A DNA stretch of 64,000 nucleotides from Spongospora subterranea f. sp. subterranea (lineage: Eukaryota > Endomyxa: Phytomyxea > Phytomyxea > Plasmodiophorida): positions 105,085 to 169,084 of the forward strand of contig JAUGWO010000049.1 of NCBI GenBank assembly GCA_049724395.1. Direction: 5' to 3'. Numbering within the stretch: position 1 is the stretch's first letter; every line of letters begins with the position of its first letter. The translations under genes and the position numbers were made by a program. The notes beneath the pieces were generated by a model, which saw nothing but the letters and a program-made list of their open reading frames with translations, was not told the DNA's origin and did no database searches. This document shows positions 11,185 through 21,899 of the stretch, one piece after another.

Positions 11185-12641
11185 ATGTCGTTTAGTTCGT
11201 CGCTCCGCATCACGGAAATAGATGATTTCATCACACCGTCCCTTGAATGTATCAAGCCCATCCAACCGGCGTCAACTGCGTCGCAATCTGTCAAGGTAAT
11301 CTGCATTGCGCGCCAGATACGACTATGCGGTTTTGACGGTTGGTATGTGATCAGTTTGACCAGAGTTCGTCTTCGTTTTCCCAGTTGGCTCCATCATCAC
11401 CAGATTCTCTGGGCCCTGCTAGAATCACCCTTAGCGATTGCCTAGCATGTAGTGGCTGCGTCACATCTGCAGAAACCGTCCTGGTCAATGCCCAGTCTGT
11501 TGACCGCCTGATCGAATTCTTAACCGATTCTTCCAAAACATTTGTATATTCAGTATCTCCTCAGTCACTCGCATCTTTAGCTGCACATTTTCATTTGGAT
11601 CTTGTCTCCACTGCCGAGCGCCTCACCACATTTCTCAAACTGCATTGCCGTGCTCACTATGTTTTTGATGCCGGAAATGGTTCCGGGATCTCTCTGATTG
11701 AGCAACGTAACGAATTTCTGACAAGGTATCGCCAGGCCAAATCGGTCCATTCCGGTCGTGATCAGCTGCCGTTATTGACCTCTGAATGCCCTGGATGGAT
11801 TTGTTATGCCGAAAAAACGCAGCCAGATTGTCTGCCGTATATTAGTACAGTTCGCAGCCCTCAGCAGATCATTGGAAAGGTGGTCAAACAGTATCTCGGT
11901 TTGAAAAACGTCGTCCATGTCTGTATTATGCCCTGTTATGACAAGAAGCTCGAGGCGTCGAGACCGGAATTTGACGGCGACGTCGACATGGTGTTAGCTA
12001 CTTCCGAGCTTCTCTCATATATCAAGGAGAGAACCGACAGTTTATCCAATATTCACCCTGGAGATCTGGATGATAACCGAATTTTAGGGGTCGAAGACAC
12101 ACATCACGTCGTCCATCTCGACGACCTTGGCGCTTCTGGTGGATATTCAGAGCATGTTTTCAGATATGCCTGTCGGGAATTGTTCAATGTTGACGTGTCC
12201 TCGCCCCTAATCTATAAGCAAGTTGGCCGCAACCCTGATTTCAGGGAGACGACTCTCGAGGTTAACGGCCAGGTCGTTCTTCGATTCGCCGCTGCCTATG
12301 GCTTTCGTAACATTCAAAACCTCGTTCGAAAAATCAAGTCTGGTTCGTGCCCGTACCATTTTGTGGAAGTCATGGCGTGCCCTTCTGGTTGTTTGAACGG
12401 TGGTGGACAAATTCAGTCGGCGGAATCGGGCATTAAAGCTCAGAGAGTTTTATTGGATCAAGTCTCTTCTATTTTTCGCCAAGCCGAATCTCATGATCCG
12501 ACGGTTGGGCCTGTTCCCACAAGGTTCTACGACGATTGGATTGGCAGTGTCCCAGGTTCTGAACAGGCGTGTTCAGTAGTTCATACAACGTATCGCGCCA
12601 TTGAGAAAAACCCCGAGCTGGGTATGTTAGAGAAATGGTGA
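11185..12641 (+). CDS. NAR1: Cytosolic Fe-S cluster assembly factor NAR1 (NARFL/IOP1/CIAO3)
   Basis: This is the iron-only-hydrogenase-like protein of the cytosolic iron-sulfur assembly (CIA) targeting pathway. Two exons, 11185-11295 and 11355-12641, join in phase 0 to 465 residues, close to the usual 450 to 490. The N-terminal cluster ligands are the Cys in LECIKP (exon 1) and CLACSGC (exon 2). The H-cluster-type ligands are in ECPGWICYAE, VCIMPCYDKK and MACPSGCLNGGGQ. The start at 11185 gives ITEIDDFITPSLECIKP, the conserved Nar1 opening, so the intron is well supported. The C-terminal TRP-like/Trp end reads LGMLEKW, with the terminal aromatic residue expected for the CIA-targeting tail. 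The gene is intact. Confidence 0.93.
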
Positions 12642-12710
12642 TCAATTGCTGGCGTGTTTCAATCCGAAAAGTATGAAACTGTTAGTATAATTTAAATTGT
12701 AATATATTAG

Positions 12711-13837
12711 TCAGCCGGGATCAGAACCGGAACTCATATATCCGTCATCGACAATTGATGACGATGGAACCCCCCTATTGGCTTCTTTGTTTGACCTCCT
12801 TACAACCGTCGGCGTGATTATTGAGCGCGACGTTGGCTTGGAACTTCTGAGAGTACGTATCTTGGTGATATCAATATTTCGTTTGAGCGCCACCTCTACG
12901 GCATGCATTTGCCCTTTGTAATCGCGGCCAGATGAAGCGCGGGTCGACCCATTTGATATGGGTATGCATGGGGCCAGAAACCTTGCATGGCCTCTCAACA
13001 ATTTCCGCGATCGTTCAGATTGTCCTGATTTTCCAAACCAGACCTCAGACGCCTGCTTCTCATCTTCTTCACACCCTTTTGCTAATGGGAATGGTAGATA
13101 GTCTCGGTGAGCTTCTGCCGCTTCTTCGACGGCAGCTCTCTTAACTTCGCGAAACGACTTACGTAGCTTCCTAGTCGTCGAGTAATCATCCAGAAGTACA
13201 GATTGCTGCTCGATTATACCCTGAATACGTTCAGCGTCAATTTCGGCTTGTTTCTTATGGGCTCCGCGAATATCGAGCGCAAACATCGGATCAGCGTCGA
13301 CTTTCGCGCGAGTAATATCGTCCATGAACTCGATTGTTTCAGCTTCATTGGCATCATAATCTTCCACCTTTCGGCGACCACCGCTGGTCACGATGTACTC
13401 CGTGTTCTTGGGATCAGTTTGAATTTTGATCACGTTTGAGCATGATGCACATCTCATCGAAAATTCTAGTATTTTCGTTGTGAAATAATTTCCCACGACC
13501 TTTTTTTCGGCGTTGAAACGAACACCTAGTGAAGGCAGTCTTACAACAAAGTATCGCCATGGCAGTAAACAACACACCTTTGGCAATATGTCTCTCACAT
13601 TTCCCACACCAAATATTAAACGGCATCTCAAACCTGATCACAAGAATGCCCTTATCCAGCTTCCTGGCCCGGTCTCTAAGAGGGTGTTGCCCGACAAATT
13701 TGTTGATCGACCCTGAGCAAGCAAGGTTTGAGGAAAATTGAAGCTACCCAGTGAATTAGATCATGGCGTCAACGCTGACCTTTCGAGGGATCCCATGATG
13801 GTGGATAATACTTGTTGACTGCCTTCCTTTCCGCCAT
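12711..13837 (-). CDS. YJU2B/CCDC130 (Saf4) family pre-mRNA splicing factor
   Basis: This is a CWC16-family protein, in the group that helps the spliceosome branching step. Three exons on the reverse strand (13837-13780, 13712-13578, 13525-12711) join in phase to 335 residues. The opening MAERKAVNKYYPPSWDPSKG is the family signature. Next are HPLRDRARKLDKGILVIRFE and FNIWCGKCERHI, then SMRCASCSNVIKIQTDPKNT, so the two CxxC pairs of the zinc site are present. The end of that block, YIVTSGGRRK, is CCDC130-like rather than YJU2-like. The C-terminal half is charged and low complexity, as usual. The gene ends 70 bp from the end of NAR1 (tail to tail). Introns are 67 and 52 nt with good GT/AG ends. 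Confidence 0.9.
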
Positions 13838-14289
13838 TTTACAGCGTGTGTTTACAGCGACTAATTTCGCTCACAAGTATATTGGTCTCTGGTTCTGACA
13901 GGGGAATGGGCGAGGATGGCTTCAGGCCGCTGCAGGCCTTAATGATCGACCTGTGCGAGCATGGCCGGCGTTGAGGCCGTCGCAGCGCATGATATTGCGT
14001 AGGCTGTAAGGTGCAACCCAGTGTATCTGTGGCCAAACTGTGGACTGTGGTGTACACCGTAGACCAAAAGAGCACAAAAATGGAAATGACTCACAAAAAT
14101 TTTCACATCATCTCAACGTCAAGAGACAAACTATTAAGACCCTTTTCTAGCTATGAAGCCTGCCCCGATTGTTTTATCAGTATGGTTGCAGATTCTCTCG
14201 TAAAATCCAAACACAGCGAACATCAGGCATCTCAATCCCGCAAAACCTGCTTCGCCATGGTCATTCCATGTGCGCAACTAGGGTTATAA
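13838..14289. other. Intergenic, no feature recognised
   Basis: This is the upstream side of the YJU2B gene, so the first hundred bases probably hold its promoter. A 92-codon forward frame (14011 to 14289) directly precedes the transposon fossil and may be a decayed upstream part of it, but I find no motif in it. Confidence 0.4.
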
Positions 14290-14640
14290 ATGTGTAACTT
14301 GGTTTGCTTTATGGAAAAATTCTTCATCAAATCTGTGGGTCCGTCTTTGTAGGAGGTTATGGAACTTCTGCCATTAGCTGGCGCCTTTGAAATGACCAAC
14401 CGACTTTGCTCAGACACTGCCAATGATATGGTAAAGCTCAAAGCATGTTCCTGTTGCTGTGTATCAATATGGTTCGCAGTTTCTCACGAAAGATGTTTGC
14501 GACATTATTTCCTAGCTAGAAAAGTTAATGCTAATCGAGTTGTCAACAGCCCATGCGAATGAGACCTTTCTGTTGCAACGAACGTGTAAACGGATCTCGA
14601 TGCCTTTGTTCTCGCATATCGTCGACGACGAAAAAAAATA
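14290..14640 (+). pseudogene. Fossil of the USP-bearing Mutator-like transposon (C-terminal part)
   Basis: The stretch matches the reverse-strand region 54370 to about 54000 of the element at 53303 to 57385. Both encode AGAFEMTNRLCSD and, in an overlapping second frame, YGSQ.LTKDV.. followed by LIEL. The shared sequence is part of the USP-like peptidase domain. Here the peptidase frame contains a stop near 14510 and the His-box part is missing, so this is a dead fragment of an older copy. No TIRs flank it. Confidence 0.7.
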
Positions 14641-14762
14641 GCTCACATTTACTCAATCGTTTACTGTACGTTAAAATTTCTGGCTGGTGCTATTTCAACG
14701 ACTTGAAGAATTATGGCAAAATATGTTAGGTGGAAGGCAGGCTCAAAAGCCGCAGCCTCTAA

Positions 14763-15456
14763 GAGCATCTCCACCGCGCAACGGCAAACTCCCCGGCAAA
14801 AAGATGTTAAACGGGTTCAAAAATAGCCTCCGGTAAAATAGTTATGTCCCCCGTCAAACGGTTCCCCACCCCGCGGTCAATTTGAACGGTAAACGGCAAA
14901 ACGAATTTTCGAGCTGACAATGATGGAAAACGATGACAGCGCTTTTGGGCTAATCTGGCAAGACGAAATGGAGGATGACACCATTGCCCAGTTTGTAATG
15001 ATCCTGGGTCAGCATGCGGCTTCTGCATTGACTATGAATCCATCAATATCCAATCATGGAGGATCACATATTGACGGTCACCAAACTTGCCCCGAAATTT
15101 TGCCATGAAAGGATTTACAAAGACTATTTTTGCGCAAATCCAGTTTACCCTGCCCACCTCTTCCGACGACGGTTTCGTATGAGGCGAGAATTGTTTGATG
15201 TAATACATGATGGCGTAGTCGAAAGAGACGATTATTTTTAGCAGAAAGCTGATGCTCTTGGCAGTTTGGGATTGTCATCACTGCAAAAAGTTACGGCAGC
15301 TTTGCCTGGTCTTTGTTAGCTGAGTTGCCATTGCCATGATTCTGCTCACGCAACAGCACCTACCAAAACGAATTTGCCGTTGGAGGCAACCCCCGGGGTA
15401 AAACCCACGGCAAAATGCCGGGAAAGTGCGTTTACCGTTGCGCGGTGGAGATGCTC
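14763..15456 (+). mobile_element. PIF/Harbinger transposon, 694 bp internal-deletion derivative
   Basis: Terminal inverted repeats begin GAGCATCTCCACCGCGCAAC at 14763 and end with the matching complement at 15456 (about 27 bp, one mismatch). They are flanked on both sides by TAA, the 3 bp target duplication of PIF/Harbinger. Inside, a forward frame near 15100 to 15300 encodes the transposase N-terminus: KDYFCANPVYPAHLFRRRFR, then RRELFDVIHDGV, then ALGSLGLSSLQKVTAAL. An in-frame TAG follows DDYF (about 15240), and the DDE catalytic part and the Myb-like gene are absent. It is therefore non-autonomous. The transposase is of the ALP1/HARBI1 type found in plants, oomycetes and others. Confidence 0.9.
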
Positions 15457-15726
15457 TAAATAACGCTTTTCATTTAAATTTGATACTTAACTGACACAAA
15501 AATTCACAAATATAACTACGAGTATGAGGAAACAGGCCGGGCCACATCGTCTACCTAGAAAATAGAATTGTGACAAAACGCGGTTCTCAGATTTGCCTTT
15601 TATAACTCAATAACCACTTGTTGGATCAAATCCTGTATAATATAGAAACAACTACTCCCTCCGTCCCATAAAAACCTATCGAAACGGACTTAATTCTTGT
15701 CCCATAAAACCTATCGAAAATTTATT

Positions 15727-16469
15727 TCATGAGTTCGTCACACAGTCAATAATCAATTTTTGGGCTTGGGTAACGACTTCGAGTAGGCAATTCAACGAAG
15801 TCGGAAGTGCATTAGATCTGATTAGCTTCGCCTTCCCCATGTGTGGTATCCTGTAATTATTGCCTCCATTGCAAGTCATTACCTCAAGCATGCACCCTTG
15901 CAGGGTTAAGAAGACATTGATCAACGCCGTTAAATCAATCTCATGAACGCCTTCTCTGTTGCACGAATAAGGTCATCTATTCCCCTCTGAGGCAGATGAT
16001 GTTGTAAGCTCTGGATAGCGCAGAAGAATCCAAGATCTAGCACATTTAAATCCGGGCTGTTGGCATATTTGAATTTCACATCCTTGTTCCTTTAGAGTTT
16101 CTAATGCTGCTGATATGGTTGGGTGATCTCCTCGAGCATGAGGTTTAGCATTATCCTGCTGTAAATAAATCTTTCCTGCCGATCCCCGAGGCCATTTTTC
16201 TGCAATTGCCGGAAAAACGTTTGCTGTCATCATATTGGTGATCTCTACTCTTCCAATGGAAGTGATAGCTTTGGTCTCCATTGTTCCTGCTCGCCTGTTC
16301 TTACTATTCCTTCTCGCAGGCTCGGCTTTAACAAAAGCCTAAATCCGTCAAACATTCTCTGGGTATATGAATCGTACCGTGGTCTTGCGACCGCCGCCAT
16401 GAACATCACCTTGTTAATAAAACTCTTGCTTTTGACCGTGCGATGTGGAGGTTCCTCCCCTGCTGCCAA
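15727..16469 (-). pseudogene. Mariner-like transposase, C-terminal half
   Basis: Reading leftward, the block HRTVKSKSFINKVMFMAAVA is followed by a METKAITSIGR segment and KIYLQQDNAKPHA, which holds the second catalytic Asp. The next segment, NSPDLNVLDLGFF, carries the third catalytic Asp, spaced as in D39D plant MLEs, and then INVFLTLQGCMLEVM and NNYRIPHMGK. One frame change lies between QDNAKPH and NSPDLN, and further stops lie upstream, so it is inactive. The C-terminal HMGK block is specific to plant-type MLE transposases. Confidence 0.82.
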
Positions 16470-16481
16470 TCAATAGCGATT

Positions 16482-19400
16482 GCTTGAAGTACGGCACATG
16501 TACCCCATTACATCTCATACTTTATCAACAACATGATCAATAGAGATTGAGAGATTGTAAGACAATATGTAATGAAGTACGGCACATGTACCCCATTACA
16601 TCTCATACTTTATCAACAACATGATCAATAGAGATTAGTGGCTTATGTAATGAAGTACGGCACATGTACACCCATTACATCTCATACTTTATCAACAACA
16701 TGATCAATAGAGATTAGACAATATGTAATGAAGTACGGCACATGGCCTCCCATTACATCTCATACTTTATCAACAACATGATCAATTAGAGATTAGACAA
16801 TATGTAATGAAGTACGGCACATGTCACCCATTACATCTCATACTTTATCAACAACATGATCAATAGAGATTAGACAATATGTAATGAAGTACGGCACATG
16901 TCACCCATTACATCTCATACTTTATCAACAACATGATCAATAGAGATTAGACAATATGTAATGAAGTACGGCACATGTCACCCATTACATCTCATACTTT
17001 ATCAACAACATGATCAATAAGATTAGACAATATGTAATGAAGTACGGCACATGTCACCCATTACATCTCATACTTTATCAACAACATGATCAATTAGAGA
17101 TTAGACAATATGTAATGAAGTACGGCACACTTTATCAACAACATGATCAATTAAGATTAGACAATATGTAATGAAGTACGGCACATGTCACCCATTACAT
17201 CTCATACTTTATCAACAACATGATCAATTAGAGATTAGATGAAGTACGGCACATGTCACCCATTACATCTCATACTTTTTATCAACAACATGATCAATGT
17301 GATGTAAATACATCTCATACTTTATCAACAACATGATCAATAGAGATTAGACAATATGTAATGAAGTACGGCACATACCCCATTACATCTCATACTTTAT
17401 CAACAACATGATCAATAGAGATTAGACAATATGTAATGAAGTACCCATTACATCTCATACTTTATCAACAACATGATCAATAGAGATTAGACAATATGTA
17501 ATGAAGTACGGCACATGTCACCCATTACATCTCATACTTTATCAACAACATGATCAATTAAGATTAGACAATATGTAATGAAGTACGGCACATGTCACCC
17601 ATTACATCTCATACTTTATCAACAACATGATCAATAGAGACATGAAGTACGGCACATGTCCCCATTACATCTCATACTTTATCAACAACATGATCAATAG
17701 AGATTAGACAATATGTAATGAAGTACGGCACATGTCCCCATTACATCTCATACTTTATCAACAACATGATCAATAGAGATTAGACAATATGTAATGAAGT
17801 ACGGCACATGTCACCCCATTACATCTCATACTTTATCAACAACATGATCAATAGAGATTAGACAATATGTAATGAAGTACGGCACATGTACCCCATTACC
17901 CATTACATCTAGACAATATGTAATGAAGTACATGTCACCCCATTATCAACAACATGATCAATAGAGATTAGACAATATGTAATGAATGTACGGCACATGT
18001 CACCCATTACATCTCATACTTTATCAACAACATGATCAATAGAGATTAGACAATATGTAATGAAGTACGGCACATGTACCCCATTACATCTCATACTTTA
18101 TCAACAACATGATCAATAGAGATTAGACAATATGTAATGAAGTACGGCACATGTCACCCATTACATCTCATACTTTATCAACAACATGATCAATAGAGAT
18201 TAGACAATATGTAATGAAGTACGGCACATGTCACCCCATTACATCTCATACTTTATCAACAACATGATCAATAGAGATTAGACAATATGTAATGAAGTAC
18301 GGCACATGTCACCCATTACATCTCATACTTTATCAACAACATGATCAATAGAGATTAGACAATATGTAATGAAGTACGGCACATGTTCCCCATTACATCT
18401 CATACTTTATCAACAACATGATCAATAGAGATTAGACAATATGTAATGAAGTACGGCACATGTCCCCATTACATCTCATACTTTATCAACAACATGATCA
18501 ATAGAGATTAGACAATATGTAATGAAGTACGGCACAATATGTCACCCATTACATCTCATACTTTATCAACAACATGATCAATAGAGATTAGACAATATGT
18601 AATGAAGTACGGCACATGTACCCCATTACATCTCATACTTTATCAACAACATGATCAATAGAGATTAGACAATATGTAATGAAGTACGGCACATGTCACC
18701 CATTACATCTCATACTTTATCAACAACATGATCAATAGAGATTAGACAATATGTAATGAAGTACGGCACATGTCACCCATTACATCTCATACTTTATCAA
18801 CAACATGATCAATAGAGATTAGACAATATGTAATGAAGTACGGCACATGTACCCCATTACATCTCATACTTTATCAACAACATGATCAATAGAGATTAGA
18901 CAATATGTAATGAAGTACGGCACATGTCAACCCATTACATCTCATACTTTATCAACAACATGATCAATAGAGATTAGACAATATGTAATGAAGTACGGCA
19001 CATGTCACCCATTACATCTCATACTTTATCAACAACATGATCAATAGAGATTAGACAATATGTAATGAAGTACGGCACATGTACCCCATTACATCTCATA
19101 CTTTATCAACAACAATATGTAATGATCAATCACCCATTACATCTCATACTTTATCAACATGATCAATGATTCAATAGAGATTAGACAATATGTAATGAAG
19201 TACGGCACATGTCACCCCATTACATCTCATACTTTATCAACAACATGATCAATAGATTAGACAATATGTAATGAAGTACGGCACATGTCACCCATTACAT
19301 CTCATACTTTATCAACAACATGATCAATGAGATTAGACAATATGTAATGAAGTACGGCACATGTCCCCATTACATCTCATACTTTATCAACAATCAATGA

Positions 19401-21455
19401 TTCAATATGTAATGAAGTACGGCACATGTACCCCATTACATCTCATACTTTATCAACAACATGATCAATGATTAATATGTAATGAAGTACGGCACATGTC
19501 ACCCATTACATCTCATACTTTATCAACAACATGATCAATAGAGATTAGACAATATGTAATGAAGTACGGCACATGTCACCCATTACATCTCATACTTTAT
19601 CAACAACATGATCAATAGAGATTAGACAATATGTAATGAAGTACGGCACATGTCACCCATTACATCTCATACTTTATCAACAACATGATCAATAGAGATT
19701 AGACAATATGTAATGAAGTACGGCACATGACCCATTACATCTCATACTTTATCAACAACATGATCAATAGAGATTAGACAATATGTAATGAAGTACGGCA
19801 CATGTCACCCATTACATCTCATACAACTTTATCAACAACATGATCAATAGAGATTAGACAATATGTAATGAAGTACGGCACATGTCACCCATTACATCTC
19901 ATACTTTATCAACAACATGATCAATAGAGATTAGACAATATGTAATGAAGTACGGCACATGTACCCCATTACATCTCATACTTTATCAACAACATGATCA
20001 ATAGAGATTAGACAATATGTAATGAAGTACGGCACATGTACCCCATTACATCTCATACTTTATCCCATTACATCTCATTACTTTATCAACAACATGATCA
20101 TTACATCTCATACTTTATCAACAACATGATCAATAGAGATTAGACAATATGTAATGAAGTACGGCACATGTCACCCCATTACATCTCATACTTTATCAAC
20201 AACATGATCAATAGAGATTAGACAATATGTAATGAAGTACGGCACATGTCACCCCATTACATCTCATACTTTATCAACAACATGATCAATAAGATTAGAC
20301 AATATGTAATGAAGTACGGCACATGTACCCCATTACATCTCATACTTTATCAACAACATGATCAATAGAGATTAGAATATGTAATGAAGTACGGCACATG
20401 TCACCCATTACATCTCATACTTTATCAACAACATGATCAATACGGCACAGATTAGACAATATGTAATGAAGTACGGCACATGTCACCCATTACATCTCAT
20501 ACTTTATCAACAACATGATCAATAGAGATTAGACAATATGTAATGAAGTACGGCACATGTCACCCATTACATCTCATACTTTATCAACAACATGATCAAT
20601 AGAGATTAGACAATATGTAATGAAGTACGGCACATGTCACCCATTACATCTCATACTTTATCAACAACATGATCAATAGAGATTAGACAATATGTAATGA
20701 AGTACGGCACATGTCACCCATTACATCTCATACTTTTCAACAACATCTCATACTTTATCAACAACATGATCAATAGAGATTAGACAATATGTAATGAAGT
20801 ACGGCACATGTCACCCATTACATCTCATACTTTATCAACAACATGATCAATTAAGATTAGACAATATGTAATGAAGTACGGCACATGTCACCCATTACAT
20901 CTCATACTTTATCAACAACATGATCAATAGAGATTAGACAATATGTAATGAAGTACGGCACATGTCACCCATTACATCTCATACTTTATCAACAACATGA
21001 TCAATAGAGATTAGACAATATGTAATGAAGTACGGCACATGTCACCCATTACATCTCATACTTTATCAACAAGGCATGATCAATAGAGATTAGACAATAT
21101 GTAATGAAGTACGGCACATGTCACCCATTACATCTCATACTTTATCAACAACATGATCAATAGAGATTAGACAATATGTAATGAAGTACGGCACATGTCA
21201 CCCATTACATCTCATACTTTATCAACAACATGATCAATAGAGATTAGACAATATGTAATGAAGTACGGCACATGTACCCCATTACATCTCATACTTTATC
21301 AACAACATGATCAATAGAGATTAGACAATATGTAATGAAGTACGGCACATGTACCCCATTACATCTCATACTTTATCAACAACATGATCAATAGATATTA
21401 GACAATATGTAATGAAGTACGGCACATGTCCCCAACAACATGATCAATAGAGATT
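16482..21455. repeat. Satellite array, about 65 copies of a 76 to 78 bp unit
   Basis: The unit reads CATTACATCTCATACTTTAT, then CAACAACATGATCAATAGAG, then ATTAGACAATATGTAATGAA, then GTACGGCACATGTCACC. Copies are nearly identical. Variation is concentrated at the CATGT(A/CA)CCC junction and in short truncated units near 17290, 17900, 19120, 19390, 20060 and 20740. Each unit contains the short inverted pair CATTACAT and ATGTAATG about 40 bases apart, so single strands could fold into repeated hairpins. The uniformity suggests recent amplification or active homogenisation. Confidence 0.95.
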
Positions 21456-21899
21456 TGTAACATGTGATACGTGATCCTGACGGAGGTCCCATCATGGTCA
21501 ATGTCTCCCCTATCAATTGAGAATATCCTGGATTGCCCATCTTCAAACTGGCCTACTGCAGTTTCAAGCTGCTTGCTAATTTTACACACAAATATGGTCG
21601 GATTCTGCGTCAATTTGCCTATCTACGATCACAAACAATATCCCTGTATAAATTGTCGAACCTTTGTCGAGTTCAGAGTCCGTCTTGGTTGACGTAACAA
21701 AATCGCATATTTCGCCATAAATAACGCAATGAAAAAAATTCAAAAAATATCATTTCGGCACTCTTACATATGGATTTCAGGCATGCGGCTGACGCAACTT
21801 TCAGCAAACAAATCGGATGAAAAAATGACCTTAAGTTGGCGCATTACTGTTTTTCGATAGGTTTTTATGGGACGGAGGGAGTACTTTATTTAAGATATT

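Larger units (their letters stand above)
15655..21881 (-). mobile_element. Plant-type mariner-like element (MLE) expanded by internal satellite
   Basis: The ends are CTCCCTCCGTCCCATAAAAA at 15655 and its reverse complement ending at 21881, about 30 bp of TIR, flanked by TA on both sides. This is the Stowaway/plant-MLE terminus. The reverse strand encodes mariner transposase: the C-terminal half lies at 15727 to 16469, and about 250 bp of possible N-terminal coding remains at 21400 to 21700. Almost 5 kb between them is a tandem satellite (16482 to 21455) that splits the transposase. Without the array the element would be about 1.25 kb. The array must have arisen inside the inserted element, because the TIRs and target site lie outside it. 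Confidence 0.88.

Noticed and set aside
14732-14760. Similarity of GGTGGAAGGCAGGCTC to TGTGGAAGGCAGCTTC near 53680 as an end of the USP-bearing element
   Set aside because: The orientation relative to the peptidase sequence is opposite in the two places and the match is short, so it does not support a shared element boundary.
16482-21455. CRISPR array
   Set aside because: Units are contiguous with no unique spacers, the DNA is eukaryotic, and the array lies inside a mariner element. It is a satellite.
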